Assembly (NCBI GenBank): GCA_016709305.1
Contig: JADJNA010000024.1
Span: forward strand, 1 to 64,000
Reading direction: 5' to 3'
Origin: Candidatus Villigracilis saccharophilus
GTDB taxonomy: Bacteria; Chloroflexota; Anaerolineae; Anaerolineales; Villigracilaceae
DNA length: 64,000 bases
Shown: in pieces, positions 18,748 through 28,845 of the stretch
Layout of the letters: every line of letters starts with the position of its first letter
How positions within the stretch are numbered: the stretch's first letter is position 1
Translations under genes and position numbers: made by a program
The notes under the pieces: model-generated
What the model saw: the letters and a program-made list of their open reading frames with translations, nothing else
The model's database searches: none
What the model was told of the DNA's origin: nothing

Positions 18748-20712
18748 ATGTCAACTGATCTTCAAACTCGTGCGATCAATACACTTCGATTTTTATCTGC
18801 GGATGGAGTGCAGAAAGCAAACTCGGGTCATCCGGGACTGCCGATGGGTACTGCCGCAATGGCATACACCATCTGGACGCGCCACCTGCGCCACAACCCC
18901 CGCAACCCCAAATGGACGGGGCGTGACCGTTTCATCCTGTCCGGCGGACATGGCTCAATGCTGCTGTATTCCCTGCTTCATGTCACCGGGTATGATGTTT
19001 CGCTGGATGATCTCAAAAGCTTCCGTCAATGGGGAAGCATCACCCCCGGCCATCCTGAATACGGAGTGACGCCTGGTGTGGAAGTAACCACCGGGCCGCT
19101 GGGACAGGGTTTCGCAAATGGAGTTGGTATGGCAATTGCCGCTTCGCACCTTGCCGCTACTTTCAATCAGCGCGGACATGAGATCATTGATCCGTTCATT
19201 TTTGCCATTGTTACAGATGGCGACTTGATGGAAGGTGTGACTTCAGAAGCCGCGTCGCTGGCGGGACATTTATCTCTTGGAAGATTGATCTATCTTTATG
19301 ATGACAATCACATCTCCATTGATGGCTCGACAGATCTGGCGTTCACCGAAGACCGCGCCGCGCGATTCCGCTCTTATGGCTGGCAGGTCTTGATGGTTGA
19401 AGATGGCAATGATGTGGATGTGATCGACAAACTGATTCAGGAAGCGAAAGCTGACCCGCGCCCGTCCATTATTATGTGCCGCACCATGATCGGATTCGGC
19501 GCGCCGAATCGACAAGGCACTTCCAAGGCGCATGGTGAGCCGCTCGGTGATGATGAACTTAATGCCGCGAAGGATAATCTTGGCTGGCCCAAAGAGCCGC
19601 GCTTCTTTATCCCTGATGATGTGCTTGAGTTTTATCGACAAGCTGTGGATCGTGGCCGTGAACTCGAGTTCGATTGGAAAACGCGTTTCGACGGATATGT
19701 GCGTCTGTTTCCAGCTTTAGGCGCAGAGTTGCAACGGCGTTTGAATGGCGAATTGCCCAAAGATTGGGAATCCACCTTGCCGACTTTCCCTGTAGATGCG
19801 AAAGGGATGGGCACCCGCGTAGCTTCAGGGAAGACCATCAATGCATTTGCGCCGATACTTCCAGAACTCGTTGGTGGCTCTGCAGATCTGGCTCCCTCAA
19901 ACAACACAAAAATCGATGGAAGCCCCGCTTTTCAAAAAGATTCTTATCAGGGACGCAACTTCCACTTTGGCGTGCGCGAACATGCGATGGGCTCTGTGTT
20001 AAATGGGATGTCTGTCTTTGGCGGCGTGATTCCCTATGGCGCCACTTTCCTTGTATTTGCAGATTATATGCGGGCTACCATTCGTATTGCGGCATTGTCG
20101 CATTATCCTTCCATTTTTATTTTTACTCATGACAGTGTTGGCTTGGGTGAGGATGGCCCCACACATCAGCCGATTGAGCAGTTGACCTCTCTGCGTATTA
20201 TTCCAAACCTGGTTGTCATTCGTCCCGCTGATGCAAACGAAACAGCTCAGGCGTGGAAGGTTGCCATTGAACGACGCAACGGGCCGACAGTTCTTGCGCT
20301 TACACGGCAAAACGTGCCGACCATGGATACAACTCCGCAGGTTGAAAAAGGCGCATATATCGTAAAAGATTTTGGAACTCCTGAAATTATCTTAATGGCA
20401 TCTGGTTCGGAAGTTGGCCTTATCCTTGAGTCTGCGCAAAAACTTGGGGATGAAGGCGTGGGCGTACGTGTGGTTTCCTTCCCTAGCTGGGAATTGTTCG
20501 AGAAACAGGATGATGCCTATCGTGAGTCTGTGCTACCGAAAAATATTCAGAAGAGACTCGCCGTCGAAGCAGGAGCAGGTATCGGCTGGGATAGATACGC
20601 ACGGTCTGTCATCAGTATTGAGCACTATGGCGCATCCGCTCCCGCAAAGATCCTCTTTGAAAAATTTGGCTTCACGGTTGAGAATGTAGTTTCGAAGGCA
20701 AAGTCAATTTAA
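18748..20712 (+). CDS. tkt: Transketolase
   Basis: 654 residues, full length. Transketolase moves two-carbon units between sugar phosphates in the non-oxidative pentose phosphate pathway with thiamine diphosphate and a divalent metal. Visible landmarks are 'QKANSGHPGLPMG', 'RDRFILSGGHGSMLLYSLLH', the ThDP/metal motif 'VTDGDLMEGVTSEAASLAGH' with 'DDNHISIDG', and in the pyrimidine domain 'HDSVGLGEDGPTHQPIEQL'. The GGAC just before the ATG is a modest ribosome site. It heads a cluster with rpiB and tal-pgi that contains the sugar rearrangements of the pathway. Confidence 0.97.
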   Translation: MSTDLQTRAINTLRFLSADGVQKANSGHPGLPMGTAAMAYTIWTRHLRHNPRNPKWTGRDRFILSGGHGSMLLYSLLHVTGYDVSLDDLKSFRQWGSITPGHPEYGVTPGVEVTTGPLGQGFANGVGMAIAASHLAATFNQRGHEIIDPFIFAIVTDGDLMEGVTSEAASLAGHLSLGRLIYLYDDNHISIDGSTDLAFTEDRAARFRSYGWQVLMVEDGNDVDVIDKLIQEAKADPRPSIIMCRTMIGFGAPNRQGTSKAHGEPLGDDELNAAKDNLGWPKEPRFFIPDDVLEFYRQAVDRGRELEFDWKTRFDGYVRLFPALGAELQRRLNGELPKDWESTLPTFPVDAKGMGTRVASGKTINAFAPILPELVGGSADLAPSNNTKIDGSPAFQKDSYQGRNFHFGVREHAMGSVLNGMSVFGGVIPYGATFLVFADYMRATIRIAALSHYPSIFIFTHDSVGLGEDGPTHQPIEQLTSLRIIPNLVVIRPADANETAQAWKVAIERRNGPTVLALTRQNVPTMDTTPQVEKGAYIVKDFGTPEIILMASGSEVGLILESAQKLGDEGVGVRVVSFPSWELFEKQDDAYRESVLPKNIQKRLAVEAGAGIGWDRYARSVISIEHYGASAPAKILFEKFGFTVENVVSKAKSI

Positions 20713-20714
20713 AA

Positions 20715-20927
20715 ATGACCGATACGACACTCGGCCTTGTTTTGGTCGTAATTGGCCTGCTGGTGGTTGTTGGCGCTGCTTTGAATTGGCGCATTGTGAC
20801 ACATTCTGGCAAGCTGTTGAATCTTTTATTCGGTGACATGATCGCGCGGACGATATATATTGTCATTGGTATTTTTCTGATGGCGATGGGTGTTGCAAGA
20901 ATGTTTGGGATTTACTGGCTTGAATGA
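20715..20927 (+). CDS. Small two-helix membrane protein
   Basis: 70 residues starting two bases after the tkt stop. Two hydrophobic helices (about 6-26 and 45-64) flank a short basic loop 'NWRIVTHSGKLLNLLFG'. It resembles in layout the short Imm17-like/DUF two-helix proteins, but I cannot assign a function. Its position between tkt and rpiB on the same strand implies cotranscription. Confidence 0.6.
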   Translation: MTDTTLGLVLVVIGLLVVVGAALNWRIVTHSGKLLNLLFGDMIARTIYIVIGIFLMAMGVARMFGIYWLE

Positions 20928-20936
20928 TGAGGAAAA

Positions 20937-21395
20937 ATGAAAATTGCAGTTGGTTGTGACCATGGCGGATTCCCGCTTAAAGAAATTGTGATCGAATCGG
21001 TAAAGGCTGCTGGTCACGATGTAATCGATGTTGGCACGTTTAGTGCGGACGCGGTGGATTTCCCCGACTTTACAAAAAAGTGGGTGAGAAGATCCAAAGC
21101 AATGAAGCCGAGCGCGGAATTTTAATTTGCGGTTCTGGCATTGGCGCAGCGATTGCGGCCAACAAAATGAAAGGGAATCTACGCTTCGATCTGCCACGAT
21201 ACATATTCCGCCGCGCAGGGCGTTGAGAATGATGCAATGAATGTACTCTGTCTTGGCGGGCGGGTGATCGGGCCTGAGTTGGTTAAAGTTTTGGTTCCCG
21301 CATTTTTAAATGCAAAATATCTTGGCAATGATCAGGGTGGCGAAAGATTTGCTAAACGGGTAAACAAAATTAAGAAGATGGAAGTGGGTAATTAG
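20937..21395 (+). pseudogene. rpiB: Ribose-5-phosphate isomerase B, two compensating frameshifts
   Basis: The start 'MKIAVGCDHGGFPLKE' and 'DFPDFTKK' are RpiB. The frame is then lost in the A run at about 21074-21079 (one A too few). The next frame gives 'ERGILICGSGIGAAIAANKM', the active-site cysteine segment. It is lost again at the GGG near 21173 (one G too many), after which the original frame reads 'HDTYSAAQGVENDAMN' and ends at TAG 21393-21395. The net length is 153 codons, normal for RpiB. Both changes are single bases in homopolymers, so the real gene is very probably intact. RpiB interconverts ribose and ribulose 5-phosphate. Confidence 0.85.
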
Positions 21396-21447
21396 TTAAT
21401 GGTAATTTTCCATTAACACACTTATTTCTAAAGGAGCTATTTTTATA

Positions 21448-24125
21448 ATGTCAGATTCAATAAAAAAATTAACAAGCCTTGGGCAATCTCTTTGGTACGA
21501 TAATATTCAAAGAAAACTATTGGAGAGCGGCGAACTCAAAGCCATGATCGAGCGAGGAGATATTCGCGGTGTGACTTCTAACCCGACCATTTTCCAAAAC
21601 GCGATCGCCAAGACAAATGATTACGACGCCGCGTTGATTCCGCTGGCGTGGTCAGGCTGGGATGCGGAAAAGATTTTCTGGCATCTCGCCGTTGAAGATA
21701 TTCAGGAAGCTTGTGACCTCTTTCGTCCGTTGTATGACAAAACCAAAGGCGGCGATGGATATGTCAGCCTCGAAGTCAGCCCGTATCTCGCGAATGAAAC
21801 CGAAGCGACTGCGAAGCAAGCCAAGGAACTTTGGGAACGCGTCAACCGCCCGAACCTGATGGTGAAAATCCCTGCGACCAAGGCGGGCATTCCTGCCATC
21901 CGTCAAACCATCGCGGCGGGGATTAATGTCAACGTCACGCTCATCTTTTCGCTTGAACGTTATGCCGAGGTGATGGATGCGTATCTCTCAGGTCTTGAAG
22001 ATCGCGTTGCAGCGAATGAACCGATTAACATGATTGCTTCGGTTGCATCATTTTTTGTTTCGCGCGTGGATACAAAGATCGACCCGAAACTTCCTAAAGA
22101 TTCAAATCTTCTTGGCAAGGCCGCGATTGCAAATGCAAAGCTTGCCTATCATGCCTTTGAAGAAACCTTTACCTCTGCGCGTTTCGCCACACTCAAGGCT
22201 CGTTTCAGCGCCCGCGTTCAACGTCCGCTTTGGGCTTCCACTGGCACTAAAAATCCCGCCTACTCAGATACCGTGTATGTGAACAATCTTATCGGCCCTG
22301 ATACTGTCAACACTGTTCCCCCAGCCACGCTCGATGCCTTCCGCGATCATGGCAATGCCGCTATCACCATCACCCGCGGACTGGATGAATCAAAAGCGCA
22401 AATTGCCGAACTTGAGTCGCTTGGCATTTCCATGAAACAGGTCACTGATGAATTGGAAGAGGAAGGCGTCAAGTCGTTTTCGGACGCGTTCAAGGTATTG
22501 CTGGATGTGGTGGATGATAGAAGGAAGAGCGCCGTTTCATCCATTAATCCTTTAGCTGATTCTGTGGCCAGGCGTTTATCTACGCTGATGGATTCCTCCG
22601 TTGCCGCCCGAGTTTGGGCGCACGACCCCACATTGTGGGCGAGCGACCCTGCAGATCAGGCTGAAGTCAAGATTCGACTTGGTTGGCTAAATTCCATTGA
22701 AGATGCACGCATGCGCCTCGCTGGATATTTGTCCTTTGCGAAACAAGTCCACGAGGAAGGCATTGACCGAGTCCTAGTGATCGGCATGGGTGGATCCTCC
22801 TTGACCGCTGAAGTCTTAAGTTCATTACTAGCCGCCGCAAATATTGAAGCGAAGTTAAGTCTCGCCATTCTTGACTCAACTGATCCAGAACAAGTAGCGC
22901 TGTCCGCCAAAAATTATCCGCCAGAAAAATCTTTGTATATTCTTGCCAGCAAATCAGGCGGCACCGCCGAGTTGCTGGCGGCCTTTGATTACTTCTGGGA
23001 ATTGAGCAAAGGCAACGGCTCGCGTTTTGTTGTCACAACTGATGCGGGTTCATCGCTTGAGAAACTTGCGAAAGATCGCGGATTCAGAAAAGTGTTCAAT
23101 GCTGACCCAATGGTGGGCGGACGTTTCTCTGCGTTGACCGATTTTGGACTGGTTCCCGCGGCATTGCTTGGCATGGACATTGAAAGATTATTAAAGTCTG
23201 CTGAAAAGATTCAAAAGGTCTCAAGGGATAATCGCAGCGCTGGCTTTGCGCTCGGCGCTCTACTCGCTGAGTCTGCTCTCGCAGGCAGAGACAAGCTCAC
23301 AGTTTTGAGTGATGCGCCGGTATCCGCGTTTGCAGGTTGGATCGAGCAGGTCATCGCTGAGTCCAGCGGCAAACATGGCAAGGGAATGCTTACCGTTCCG
23401 TTGGAGCCGCTTGCCGCTCCTGAAATGTACGGCGCAGATCGTTTGTTTGTATATTTGCGAAATAATGGTGATTTGGATCCGGATGTCGCGTCCTAAAAAA
23501 TGCTGGATTCCCTTTAATCGAATTACCAATTACCAGTCCCTATGATGTGGGCGCGGAATTCTTCCGCTGGGAGATCGCAGTTTCGGTCATGTGTCACATT
23601 CTTGAAATCAATGCTTTTGACCAACCTGACGTGCAGGACAGCAAACTACGCACGATCGCGAAGATCGCTGATTATCAAAAAACTGGCAAACTCGCTGATG
23701 TGGACTTAGTAAACCTCAGCGATCTAAAGCCTGTTTTGGATAAATTTATTTCCACCGCGCAGGCGGGAGAGTTCTTCACGATCAACGCTTACATCCCGCG
23801 CAATCAAGAAACCGTGGATGCGCTGCAGGCTTTGCGTGTTGCGATTCGCGAAAAGACTAAGTGTGCTGTGTCTGCCGGGTTTGGCCCGCGCTTCCAGCAT
23901 TCCACGGGGCAGTTCCACAAGGGCGGTCCCAACAAGGGGTTATTCCTGCAGGTCGTGTATGATGCCGCGAATGATTTTGAAATCCCATCGCAAGGCATGA
24001 CCTTCGGCACGTTGATCCGCGCACAGGCATTGGGCGATTACGAAGCGTTGATTGCGGCGGGCAGACGAGTATTGCGTGTGAAATTGGATTCTGTGAAGGA
24101 TTTAGAGAAGTTGACGATACTATAA
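21448..24125 (+). pseudogene. tal-pgi: Bifunctional transaldolase / glucose-6-phosphate isomerase, one frameshift
   Basis: About 892 residues once the frame is joined. Residues 1-360 are transaldolase: 'RGVTSNPTIFQNAIAKT', 'NRPNLMVKIPATKAGIPAI' with the Schiff-base lysine, and 'RPLWASTGTKNPAYSDT'. The rest is glucose-6-phosphate isomerase: 'VIGMGGSSLTAEVLSSLL', 'ASKSGGTAELLAAFDYFW', and in the last part 'FGPRFQHSTGQFHKGGPN'. The frame breaks at 23485-23497 near TCGCGTCC; one base is missing and the protein resumes as 'VLKNAGFPLIELPITSPYDV'. Such Tal-Pgi fusions occur in several bacterial groups. The fusion channels fructose 6-phosphate between the pentose pathway and glycolysis. GGAG precedes the ATG. 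Confidence 0.88.
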
Positions 24126-24126
24126 A

Positions 24127-24504
24127 ATGCTCGCACCAAAATTAATACTGTCAATTGGCGGCGTTTACAATTTGGGATTTGTTGTCTTTCACCTTCTCTT
24201 TTGGAAGATTTTCAGATGGAAGGAAGACCTTGCCTCATTGACTCATGTCAATCGCTTGATTATGCAAATCCTGAATTTACGATTGACTTATGTGTTCCTG
24301 GGCATGGCTTATGTTCTGTTCCGATTTCAATCTGAATTGATCGGGACCAAACTGGGACAGACCTTATTAATCGCCTTTTCCATATTTTGGTTAATGCGGG
24401 CAGTTGAGCAGGTTATATTCTTTGGGTTAGAAAATAAAGTTTCCAACGGCATCGCTGTGTTATTTTTTATCGGTGGCGTGATCCATCTTTTACCTGTATT
24501 TTAA
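24127..24504 (+). CDS. Four-helix membrane protein of unknown function
   Basis: 125 residues that start one base after the tal-pgi stop. Four hydrophobic segments (about 5-27, 48-66, 78-98, 104-123) with 'LTHVNRLIMQILNLRLTYVF' between the first and second. I do not recognise the family. Tight spacing suggests the gene belongs to the pentose phosphate operon and is followed 17 bases later by phhB. Confidence 0.65.
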   Translation: MLAPKLILSIGGVYNLGFVVFHLLFWKIFRWKEDLASLTHVNRLIMQILNLRLTYVFLGMAYVLFRFQSELIGTKLGQTLLIAFSIFWLMRAVEQVIFFGLENKVSNGIAVLFFIGGVIHLLPVF

Positions 24505-24521
24505 ACGAAGGAAGTGTAAAC

Positions 24522-24860
24522 ATGATAAACCTAGCGGCTGGACAATGTGTTGCCTGTCGCGGCGGCGAGCCGACTTTGACCGACGCCGAGATTGAAGATT
24601 TATTGTTGCATGTGATTGGCTGGCAAGTTATAGAAGTGGATGGCGTGAAGCGGATTGAGAAAGTTTTTAAACTCAAGAATTTTGTTGATGCGGTTGAGTT
24701 CACCAACAAGGTCGCGGTCATCGCCGAAGAGCAGGGACACCATCCACTCATCATCACCGAGTGGGGCAGGGTCACTGTCCAGTGGTGGACGCATAAGATC
24801 AAAGGCCTGCACAGAAATGATTTCATTATGGCAGCGAAAACTGAAGAATTCTTAGGATAA
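24522..24860 (+). CDS. phhB: 4a-hydroxytetrahydrobiopterin dehydratase (PCD/DCoH family)
   Basis: 112 residues. It dehydrates pterin-4a-carbinolamine during recycling of tetrahydropterin cofactors. The active-site block 'AEEQGHHPLIITEWGRVTVQ' followed by 'WWTHKIKGLHRNDFIMAAK' is diagnostic, as is the N-terminal 'CVACRGGEPTLTDAEIEDLL'. No aromatic amino-acid hydroxylase is visible in the window, so it may serve another pterin pathway; such stand-alone PCD proteins are common. Its stop codon lies inside the shared terminator palindrome. Confidence 0.93.
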   Translation: MINLAAGQCVACRGGEPTLTDAEIEDLLLHVIGWQVIEVDGVKRIEKVFKLKNFVDAVEFTNKVAVIAEEQGHHPLIITEWGRVTVQWWTHKIKGLHRNDFIMAAKTEEFLG

Positions 24861-24898
24861 ACAGAAACGACCCGCCAGGGTCGTTTCTGTTTATCCTA
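24853..24898. terminator. Bidirectional terminator shared by phhB and the alpha-galactosidase
   Basis: A perfect 21-base inverted repeat (24853-24873 with 24878-24898) around a GCCA loop. The left arm contains the phhB stop (24858-24860), the right arm contains the stop of the convergent galactosidase gene (24896-24898). T-rich sequence flanks the stem on both strands, so it can end transcription from both sides. Confidence 0.85.
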
Positions 24899-26464
24899 TA
24901 TCCTCGAAGCCCGCTTTTTCTTGGCGGCATTATCCAAACTTAGTGTGATCCGGATGAACAATTTTATATTCCCTGCCCAGCCCATGATTACACTTAGCAG
25001 CGCGTTAAATCCTTTAGGCGGCTTAACCAGCTCCACGCTTGATGAAAAATCTACGATTCGACCATCGATTTTGTATTGGTATCTGCTAATTTTTAAAACA
25101 TCAGGCTCTCTTATTAGAAAACTGCGCAATTGTTCGCGTTCCCCTTCCGTCATCCATTGCGGTAGATCGGATGTGGCTTTGAAATTGCAGATTAGGGCAA
25201 GGTCTTGTAATTGTTTTTTATGCTCTTCTTCCAGTGTGTTCTCCTTGGAAACAAAATATTCCACATCCGGGTCGATATGAAGAAGCGGTTTTAGCCAAAG
25301 GCGGTTTACAACTGTTCTAATCGCGTTCCTTGTGCCCGGGGAGGAGAAGTTCTGTAGAAGATGTTCGTAAAGGTGGTTTTCCCACTCATGAGAAACGTCT
25401 GGTCCGATGCGAATGGCGTCACTAAAGCCAAGTGCGGGTAGGATAGGTGTGCCGCAAGTTAGGAGGAATGCGTCTGTGCCAATTGCTTCGCGCATTACGC
25501 GCAGGCTTTCACGGTAAGCGGCTTCGCGCGGTATATCGACATACCGCACCCCTTTCATCGCTCCGGCATAAAGGAAATCTAATTTAATGTAGTCAAAACC
25601 CCAAGCACGGACCTGTTTCATTAGGCTGGTCAGCCACACGATTACATCAGGGTGTGTAACATCGAGTGCGTATAAATCATTCCCCCAATAATTGTATCCA
25701 GCTGATACCAGAGCGCCTCCGTCATTCTTCAAAAGCCAATTACTGTGTTCTTTGAAGAGTTGCGACGATTTTGAAACGAGTAATGGTGCGAGCCATAATC
25801 CTGCCTGCCGTCCTGTCAATTTGATCTTTTCTGCTAGTGAAGCCATGCCGGATGGAAACTTTTCGTTTGCCTGCCAATCACCAATATTTTTTTGCCAGCC
25901 GTCATCTACTTGAATTACATCAAAAGGCAGATCGCCAAGCAGGTCGAAAATTTGATTAAGGACACCTTCATTGATCTCCATATAAAGGCTGTACCACGAA
26001 CACCAGACACGCGGTACATGAGTTTTAGCCGTCATGCCAAAGCGGACGCCAATCTGTTTGACATATTCATCGAAAACTTGAGTCTCATTTCCGTATGCGA
26101 TGAACCATTCAACTTCGCCTGCTTCACTTCGTCCCACAAGCTGGTCCTTCAAGAGAAATACGTGCGTATCTGTAGCAAGTGCGCCAACCAGTAGAATATT
26201 CCCGTCCTCATATTCAACAGCACCAAGCCAGGATCCATGCGGGACAGACTCCTGCGCATAGACAGCGTCTGTCTGGTAAGGATGAAAGGAAATAGGTTTC
26301 TGCATGGGGAAGGCGCCGGCGACATCTGTCCATGCCGCCAGCGACCATGACTGCCAGCCATGCCGATAATATTTCACGGGTGTTGAGGGCAGTCCAACTT
26401 GTATTTCCTTGGCTTTTATGATTTTTGAATTAGCTTGAACGTTGGAAAAATGAATTTTAGTCAT
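24896..26464 (-). CDS. Alpha-galactosidase, GH36 family
   Basis: 522 residues, no signal peptide, so cytosolic. GH36 enzymes remove terminal alpha-galactose from oligosaccharides such as melibiose and raffinose. The barrel is clear: 'VWCSWYSLYMEINEGVLNQI', 'FDVIQVDDGWQKNIGDWQAN', the nucleophile Asp about 296 in 'DYIKLDFLYAGAMKG', and the acid/base Asp about 356 in 'AIRIGPDVSHEWE'. The N-terminal part, with 'YYRHGWQSWSLAAWTD', is the beta-sandwich. It is shorter than the typical 700-residue GH36 enzymes, as in a compact bacterial subgroup. A second copy of the same type lies immediately upstream. Confidence 0.88.
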   Translation of the reverse strand: MTKIHFSNVQANSKIIKAKEIQVGLPSTPVKYYRHGWQSWSLAAWTDVAGAFPMQKPISFHPYQTDAVYAQESVPHGSWLGAVEYEDGNILLVGALATDTHVFLLKDQLVGRSEAGEVEWFIAYGNETQVFDEYVKQIGVRFGMTAKTHVPRVWCSWYSLYMEINEGVLNQIFDLLGDLPFDVIQVDDGWQKNIGDWQANEKFPSGMASLAEKIKLTGRQAGLWLAPLLVSKSSQLFKEHSNWLLKNDGGALVSAGYNYWGNDLYALDVTHPDVIVWLTSLMKQVRAWGFDYIKLDFLYAGAMKGVRYVDIPREAAYRESLRVMREAIGTDAFLLTCGTPILPALGFSDAIRIGPDVSHEWENHLYEHLLQNFSSPGTRNAIRTVVNRLWLKPLLHIDPDVEYFVSKENTLEEEHKKQLQDLALICNFKATSDLPQWMTEGEREQLRSFLIREPDVLKISRYQYKIDGRIVDFSSSVELVKPPKGFNALLSVIMGWAGNIKLFIRITLSLDNAAKKKRASRI

Positions 26465-26544
26465 AAGGCTCTTTTTACCAATATCGTTTTTGATGCGATT
26501 TTTAATTTAGATTTCGCATGCAGAAAGCATGATCTGAAATCTCT

Positions 26545-28116
26545 TTATAAATTTGATCTTCTTTTCCTTAATTTCCCGAGGTTTAGAATTTTATACAATC
26601 GCAAAATAAAATACCTGTCTCCCAGCCAGCCCACGCATTTACCCCATAAAGCGGTCAACCCTTTGGGAACTTTGGGAAGGGATACCGCAGATGTGAAGTC
26701 CACTCTACGGCCATCAATGTGGAAAATGTAGCGCTCTGTTTGTTTAATTATTGGATTCCTGTTTAGAAAAGAACGTAATTCTTCAAACTCGCCCTTTGAC
26801 AGCCATTGTGGCAGATCTGAGGTTGCTTTGAACTCACAAATCTGCGCAAGGTCTCGCAGGAGAATTCTCTCATCATGTGATAGTTGATTTTCCTTTGATT
26901 CAAAGTAAGCAACATCTGGGTCAATGTGTAACAAGGGCTTTAGCCATAAACGATGGAGGGTGGTTCGAATGGCGTTCCTAGTCCCTGGTATGGTCGGGTT
27001 ATAAAGCAGGTGTGCATCACGATACGCTTCCCAAAAATATGAAACATCAGGTCCGATGCGGATCGCGTCGCATAATCCTATTGCAGGGATGATGGGTGTG
27101 CCGCAGGTCAGGAAGAATGCATCCGCGCCCATTGCTTTACGCATCACGCCCAGGCTTTCACGATACGCGGCTTCACGCGGCATGTCTTTATAACGTTTGC
27201 CTTTCAGTGCGCCCGCGTAGAGGAAATCTAGTTTGAGGTAGTCAAAACCCCAGGCACGCACCTGTCTCATGAGGGCTGCCAACCATGAGGTCACGACTGG
27301 ATGAGTCGTGTCCAGCGCATATAATCGTTCGCCCCAATTGAATCCAGCAGAGACCAGCCGCCCTGTCTCGTCACGTAAAAACCAATCATTGTGTTCTCGG
27401 AAAAGTTTTGATGATTTTGTTGCGATTAAAGGCGCGAGCCACAAGCCTGCGCGCCGCCCAGTGGACTTGATCTTGTCTGCCAAAGCCATCATGCCGGATG
27501 GAAATTTTTTGTTCGCCTCCCAGTCCCCGACATCCACCTGCCAGCCGTCGTCAATTTGCAGCACGTCAAAAGGCATGTCGCCGAGTTCATTAAAAACTTT
27601 GTGCAGGATCGGTTCATCAATTTCATAATACAGGCTGTACCACGAGCATCAGACGCGCGGCGCGCTACTTTTTATTGTATTTCCATCAGGCGCAAGGCGA
27701 TTTCCCAATTGTTGAGCGTATTCTGCAAAGACGAGATTTTCCTGCCCATACGCCAAGAACCACTCAATTTCGCCCGTTTCGCCATGCCCCGATAATTGAT
27801 TTTCGATAAGGTGCACATGCGCATCTGTGGCGAGTGCGCCGAGCAGAAGAATGTTTCCGTCTGCGAACTCCACCGCGCCCAGCCACGAACCGTTAAGATA
27901 TTTTTTGTACACATGTTGAGCATCCACCTGAAGGGGGTGAAAGATCGCAGGCATCTGCACAGGGATTGGCGTTGGGTCTGTCCATGCTGCCAGCGACCAT
28001 GACTGCCAGCCATGCCGATAATATTTCACCGGTTTTTCATCAAATTGGATTGTCAATTCCCTGACTGTTATTATTTTTGATCGAGACTGAATTTCACTAA
28101 GATGAATATATGTCAT
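26545..28116 (-). pseudogene. Second alpha-galactosidase (GH36), interrupted by an in-frame TGA
   Basis: Tandem paralogue of the galactosidase at 24896-26464, co-linear over its whole length and 523 codons long. The only defect is a TGA at codon 156 (27649-27651 on the plus strand reads TCA), where the paralogue has the tryptophan of 'PRVWCSWYSLY'. Downstream, the same frame continues with 'FDVLQIDDGWQVDVGDWEAN', 'LKLDFLYAGALKGKRYKD' and 'AIRIGPDVSYFWE', so both catalytic aspartates remain. A TGG to TGA change is a single transition. It may be a true nonsense mutation in a redundant copy or a sequencing error. Confidence 0.85.
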
Positions 28117-28239
28117 ATTGATATCTCGGAATGGATGTGATTGCTTTATCGAATATAAAGCGCGAGCATAATACTCGAAATAGTTGCTATTGGATAGATA
28201 ACACTACTATGTGTGTATTTTTTAGTGATTTCATTCCTC

Positions 28240-28268
28240 TTGACGATTAAAAGACTGTAAGGTATATT
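28240..28268 (+). promoter_or_regulatory. Promoter of the first Lrp/AsnC gene
   Basis: TTGACG at 28240-28245 and TATATT at 28263-28268 are separated by 17 bases, close to the sigma-70 consensus. Transcription would begin near 28275, about 30 bases before the start codon. The 188-base divergent region 28117-28304 also has to serve the galactosidase gene on the other strand. Confidence 0.6.
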
Positions 28269-28304
28269 TATTTATGTAGTATTCGGAATTAAAGTGGATG
28301 TGTT

Positions 28305-28802
28305 ATGTATGAATTCGACAAAATAGATATAAAAATTGTAAATTTACTGCTTGAAGATGGCCGTATGTCCGCTTCAGAGATATCTCGTCGCATGGCGGAT
28401 GTTTCCGAGCGGTCAATCCGCTATCGGATTGACCGCATGATCAAAGACAAGGTTATTCAAGTCTGCGCGGTGATCAGCCCTGAAGCGCTGGGGTTGACTG
28501 TCAAAGCGGACGTTTGGCTTGAAGTGGAGTCTGACCTAATTCTTGAAGTAGCCAGAAAAATCGCCGCCTTTGAGAATGTTACTTATGTTGCCTGCGGCAT
28601 TGGCCAAAACGATATCAGTATACAGATCGTTGCAAAAGATACGGCGGAAATCTATTACTTTGTAACTGAAGTAATACGTAAAGTGCCAGGGGTTCGCAAG
28701 ACCACCACATCAATTGTTCCAATAATCATCAAGGATGTTTATCAGTGGCGGGTTCCAGAATGGATTGCAAAAGAGATCACTGATGGGAAAACCGTTATTT
28801 AA
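28305..28802 (+). CDS. Lrp/AsnC-family transcriptional regulator
   Basis: 165 residues. The N-terminal winged helix-turn-helix is 'IDIKIVNLLLEDGRMSASEI' followed by 'RSIRYRIDRMIKDKVIQVCA', and the C-terminal RAM ligand-binding domain covers about 70-145. Members sense amino acids or related small molecules and often control adjacent genes. It is transcribed with, and 43 bases ahead of, the first aminotransferase, so it probably controls the amine/amino-acid catabolic genes that follow. The galactosidase gene is divergent. Confidence 0.88.
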   Translation: MYEFDKIDIKIVNLLLEDGRMSASEISRRMADVSERSIRYRIDRMIKDKVIQVCAVISPEALGLTVKADVWLEVESDLILEVARKIAAFENVTYVACGIGQNDISIQIVAKDTAEIYYFVTEVIRKVPGVRKTTTSIVPIIIKDVYQWRVPEWIAKEITDGKTVI

Positions 28803-28845
28803 TTTTTAGCAATCAAGTAAAAAGCTGGGTGTCAAAGGAGAATTT

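Noticed and set aside
21395..21418. Terminator between rpiB and tal-pgi (GTTAATGG/CCATTAAC)
   Set aside because: A perfect but short A+T-rich stem of eight bases without a T tract; unlikely to stop transcription.
27649..27651. TGA read as selenocysteine or reassigned to tryptophan in the second galactosidase
   Set aside because: The paralogue has Trp here, no SECIS-like hairpin is apparent right after the codon, and TGA serves as the normal stop in many genes of the window.
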